Shown here in pieces: positions 5,950 through 7,012 of a stretch of DNA of 7,012 nt. The stretch's first letter is position 1. Each line of letters opens with the position of its first letter. A program made the position numbers and the translations under genes. Location: positions 1-7,012 of the forward strand of contig JBJKUR010000004.1 in NCBI GenBank assembly GCA_045563055.1, in the 5' to 3' direction. Source of the DNA: Methylaequor sp045563055 (GTDB lineage: Bacteria; Pseudomonadota; Alphaproteobacteria; Methylaequorales; Methylaequoraceae). The notes beneath the pieces are model-generated. The model was given only the letters and a program-made list of their open reading frames with translations. It did not search any database and had not been told where the DNA came from.

Positions 5950-7012
5950 TTAAACTGCAGCTTGTTTTATAGAAAGTTTAACTTTTCCTCTGTCAAATCC
6001 TATGACCTTAACTTTTACTTCGTCGCCCTCCTTTACAACATCAGTCACCTTTGCAACTCTTTTATTTGCAAGTTCTGAAATATGGACGAGTCCATCCTGC
6101 TTTCCTAGAAAGTTTACAAATGCTCCGAACTCCATAATCTTCATTACTTTACCGTTATATATTTTATTGAGCTCAGCTTTTGCAGTTAAGTCCTTTATCA
6201 TCTGCATTGCTATATTTCGAGCTTTATCATCAGGAGCAGCAACTGTAACCTCTCCTTCGTCATTCACATCAACCTTAGCACCAGATTTTTCCACGATTTC
6301 TCGTATTGTAGCACCACCTTTTCCAATCACAGTTGCAATATCTTTCTTATCGACTGTTATTTTTTCCATTTTTGGCGTGTGTTTTCCAACATCATCTCTT
6401 GATTTAGACAAAGCTTTATTCATTTCTCCAAGTATATGCACCCTTCCATCTTTAGCTTGTTTTAAAGCTTGTTCCATTATCTCAAATGTAATTCCAGTAA
6501 TTTTTATGTCCATTTGAAGTGAGGTAATTCCGTCTTTAGTTCCTGCAACTTTAAAATCCATATCACCTAAATGATCCTCATCGCCTAAAATATCGGAGAG
6601 AACACTAAAATCATCTCCTTCTTTTATAAGCCCCATTGCAATACCTGCAACTGGTTCTTTTATAGGAACTCCAGCATCCATTAAAGCTAGTGAGGATCCA
6701 CATACTGTTGCCATGGAAGATGATCCGTTCGACTCGGTAATTTCAGAAACAATCCTAAAAGTATATGGAAAACTTTCTTTGGAAGGTAATGAAGATTTGA
6801 TAGCTCTCCATGCTAATTTTCCATGTCCAATTTCTCTTCTACCAGTGCCTATCCTTCCAGTCTCTCCGACCGAAAAAGGTGGAAAATTATAATGAAGCAT
6901 AAATCTTTCTCTTTTAAGACCATCTAAACTTTCAATTCTTTGTTCATCATCTGAAGTTCCTAAAGTTGTAGTGACAATAGCTTGAGTTTCTCCTCTAGTG
7001 AATAGTGCAGAT
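5950..7012 (-). CDS. pnp: Polynucleotide phosphorylase, C-terminal half (N-terminus beyond window edge)
   Basis: 3'-5' exoribonuclease that degrades RNA using phosphate and releases nucleoside diphosphates; usually a trimer and part of mRNA decay. The frame is open to the right edge, giving 353 residues of a protein of about 700. Seen in order: second RNase PH core with ALFTRGETQ, RFMLHYNFPPFSVGE and CGSS (Ser codons at 6691-6696); LGDEDHLGDMDFKVAG (codons 6541-6588) containing the counterparts of E. coli D486, D492 and K494; a KH domain (about 6190-6370) with VIGKGG; and an S1 domain (about 5955-6170) with GKVMKIMEFGAFV and GLVHISEL. The protein stops at KLSIKQAAV right after S1, without the longer acidic or Ala/Pro tail of E. 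coli PNPase. An ATG at 6900 is internal, not the start. The upstream neighbour (often rpsO) is outside the window. Confidence 0.97.
   Translation of the reverse strand, partial: SALFTRGETQAIVTTTLGTSDDEQRIESLDGLKRERFMLHYNFPPFSVGETGRIGTGRREIGHGKLAWRAIKSSLPSKESFPYTFRIVSEITESNGSSSMATVCGSSLALMDAGVPIKEPVAGIAMGLIKEGDDFSVLSDILGDEDHLGDMDFKVAGTKDGITSLQMDIKITGITFEIMEQALKQAKDGRVHILGEMNKALSKSRDDVGKHTPKMEKITVDKKDIATVIGKGGATIREIVEKSGAKVDVNDEGEVTVAAPDDKARNIAMQMIKDLTAKAELNKIYNGKVMKIMEFGAFVNFLGKQDGLVHISELANKRVAKVTDVVKEGDEVKVKVIGFDRGKVKLSIKQAAV

Noticed and set aside
6002..6517. A 171-codon ORF on the plus strand opposite pnp.
   Set aside because: It lies wholly antisense to the conserved KH, S1 and core domains of PNPase, and its translation is a Ser/Phe/Thr/Ile-rich string without recognisable motifs.

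Overview
This window reads as an AT-rich, tightly packed alphaproteobacterial chromosome, most like the streamlined SAR11 (Pelagibacterales) type. The reasons are a base composition of about one third GC in the conserved genes, spacers of a few bases, an Irr-type Fur-family regulator (an alphaproteobacterial family), and the gene order irr / fabA-fabB-fabI, which I recall from Rhizobiales such as Brucella. The lineage is an inference, since no rRNA gene is present.

Layout. Bases 1-1622 (minus) hold the N-terminal 540 codons of katG, a heme catalase-peroxidase; its C-terminus lies outside the window. Bases 1623-1700 are a compact regulatory region: a near-consensus sigma-70 promoter for katG whose -35 lies between two copies of a 17-bp motif in opposite orientation. 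Bases 1701-2120 (minus) encode Irr. Bases 2121-2192 form a divergent control region with a third copy of the same motif next to irr, followed by a separate 21-bp interrupted palindrome. Bases 2193-4693 (plus) are fabA-fabB-fabI, joined by a 1-base overlap and a 3-base gap. A 41-codon single-span membrane ORF follows (4697-4822) and has not been given a function. Bases 4832-5899 (minus) encode an integral-membrane acyltransferase of the OafA/Acyltransferase_3 type in strikingly AT-rich DNA. From 5950 to the right edge (minus) lies the C-terminal half of pnp, polynucleotide phosphorylase.

How the genes fit together. FabA introduces the cis double bond during fatty-acid synthesis, FabB elongates the unsaturated intermediate, and FabI does the final enoyl reduction, so the plus-strand operon is an anaerobic-type unsaturated fatty-acid module. 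Irr is a heme/iron-responsive regulator, and the three motif copies match the published Irr iron-control element (TTTAGAA-N3-TTCTAAA) with one or two mismatches. The simplest model is that Irr regulates itself and katG, which ties expression of a heme-requiring peroxidase to heme or iron status, and may also affect the divergent fab operon. This Irr-katG wiring is the most interesting signal here. I see no mobile element, CRISPR array, RNA gene or wholly novel system.
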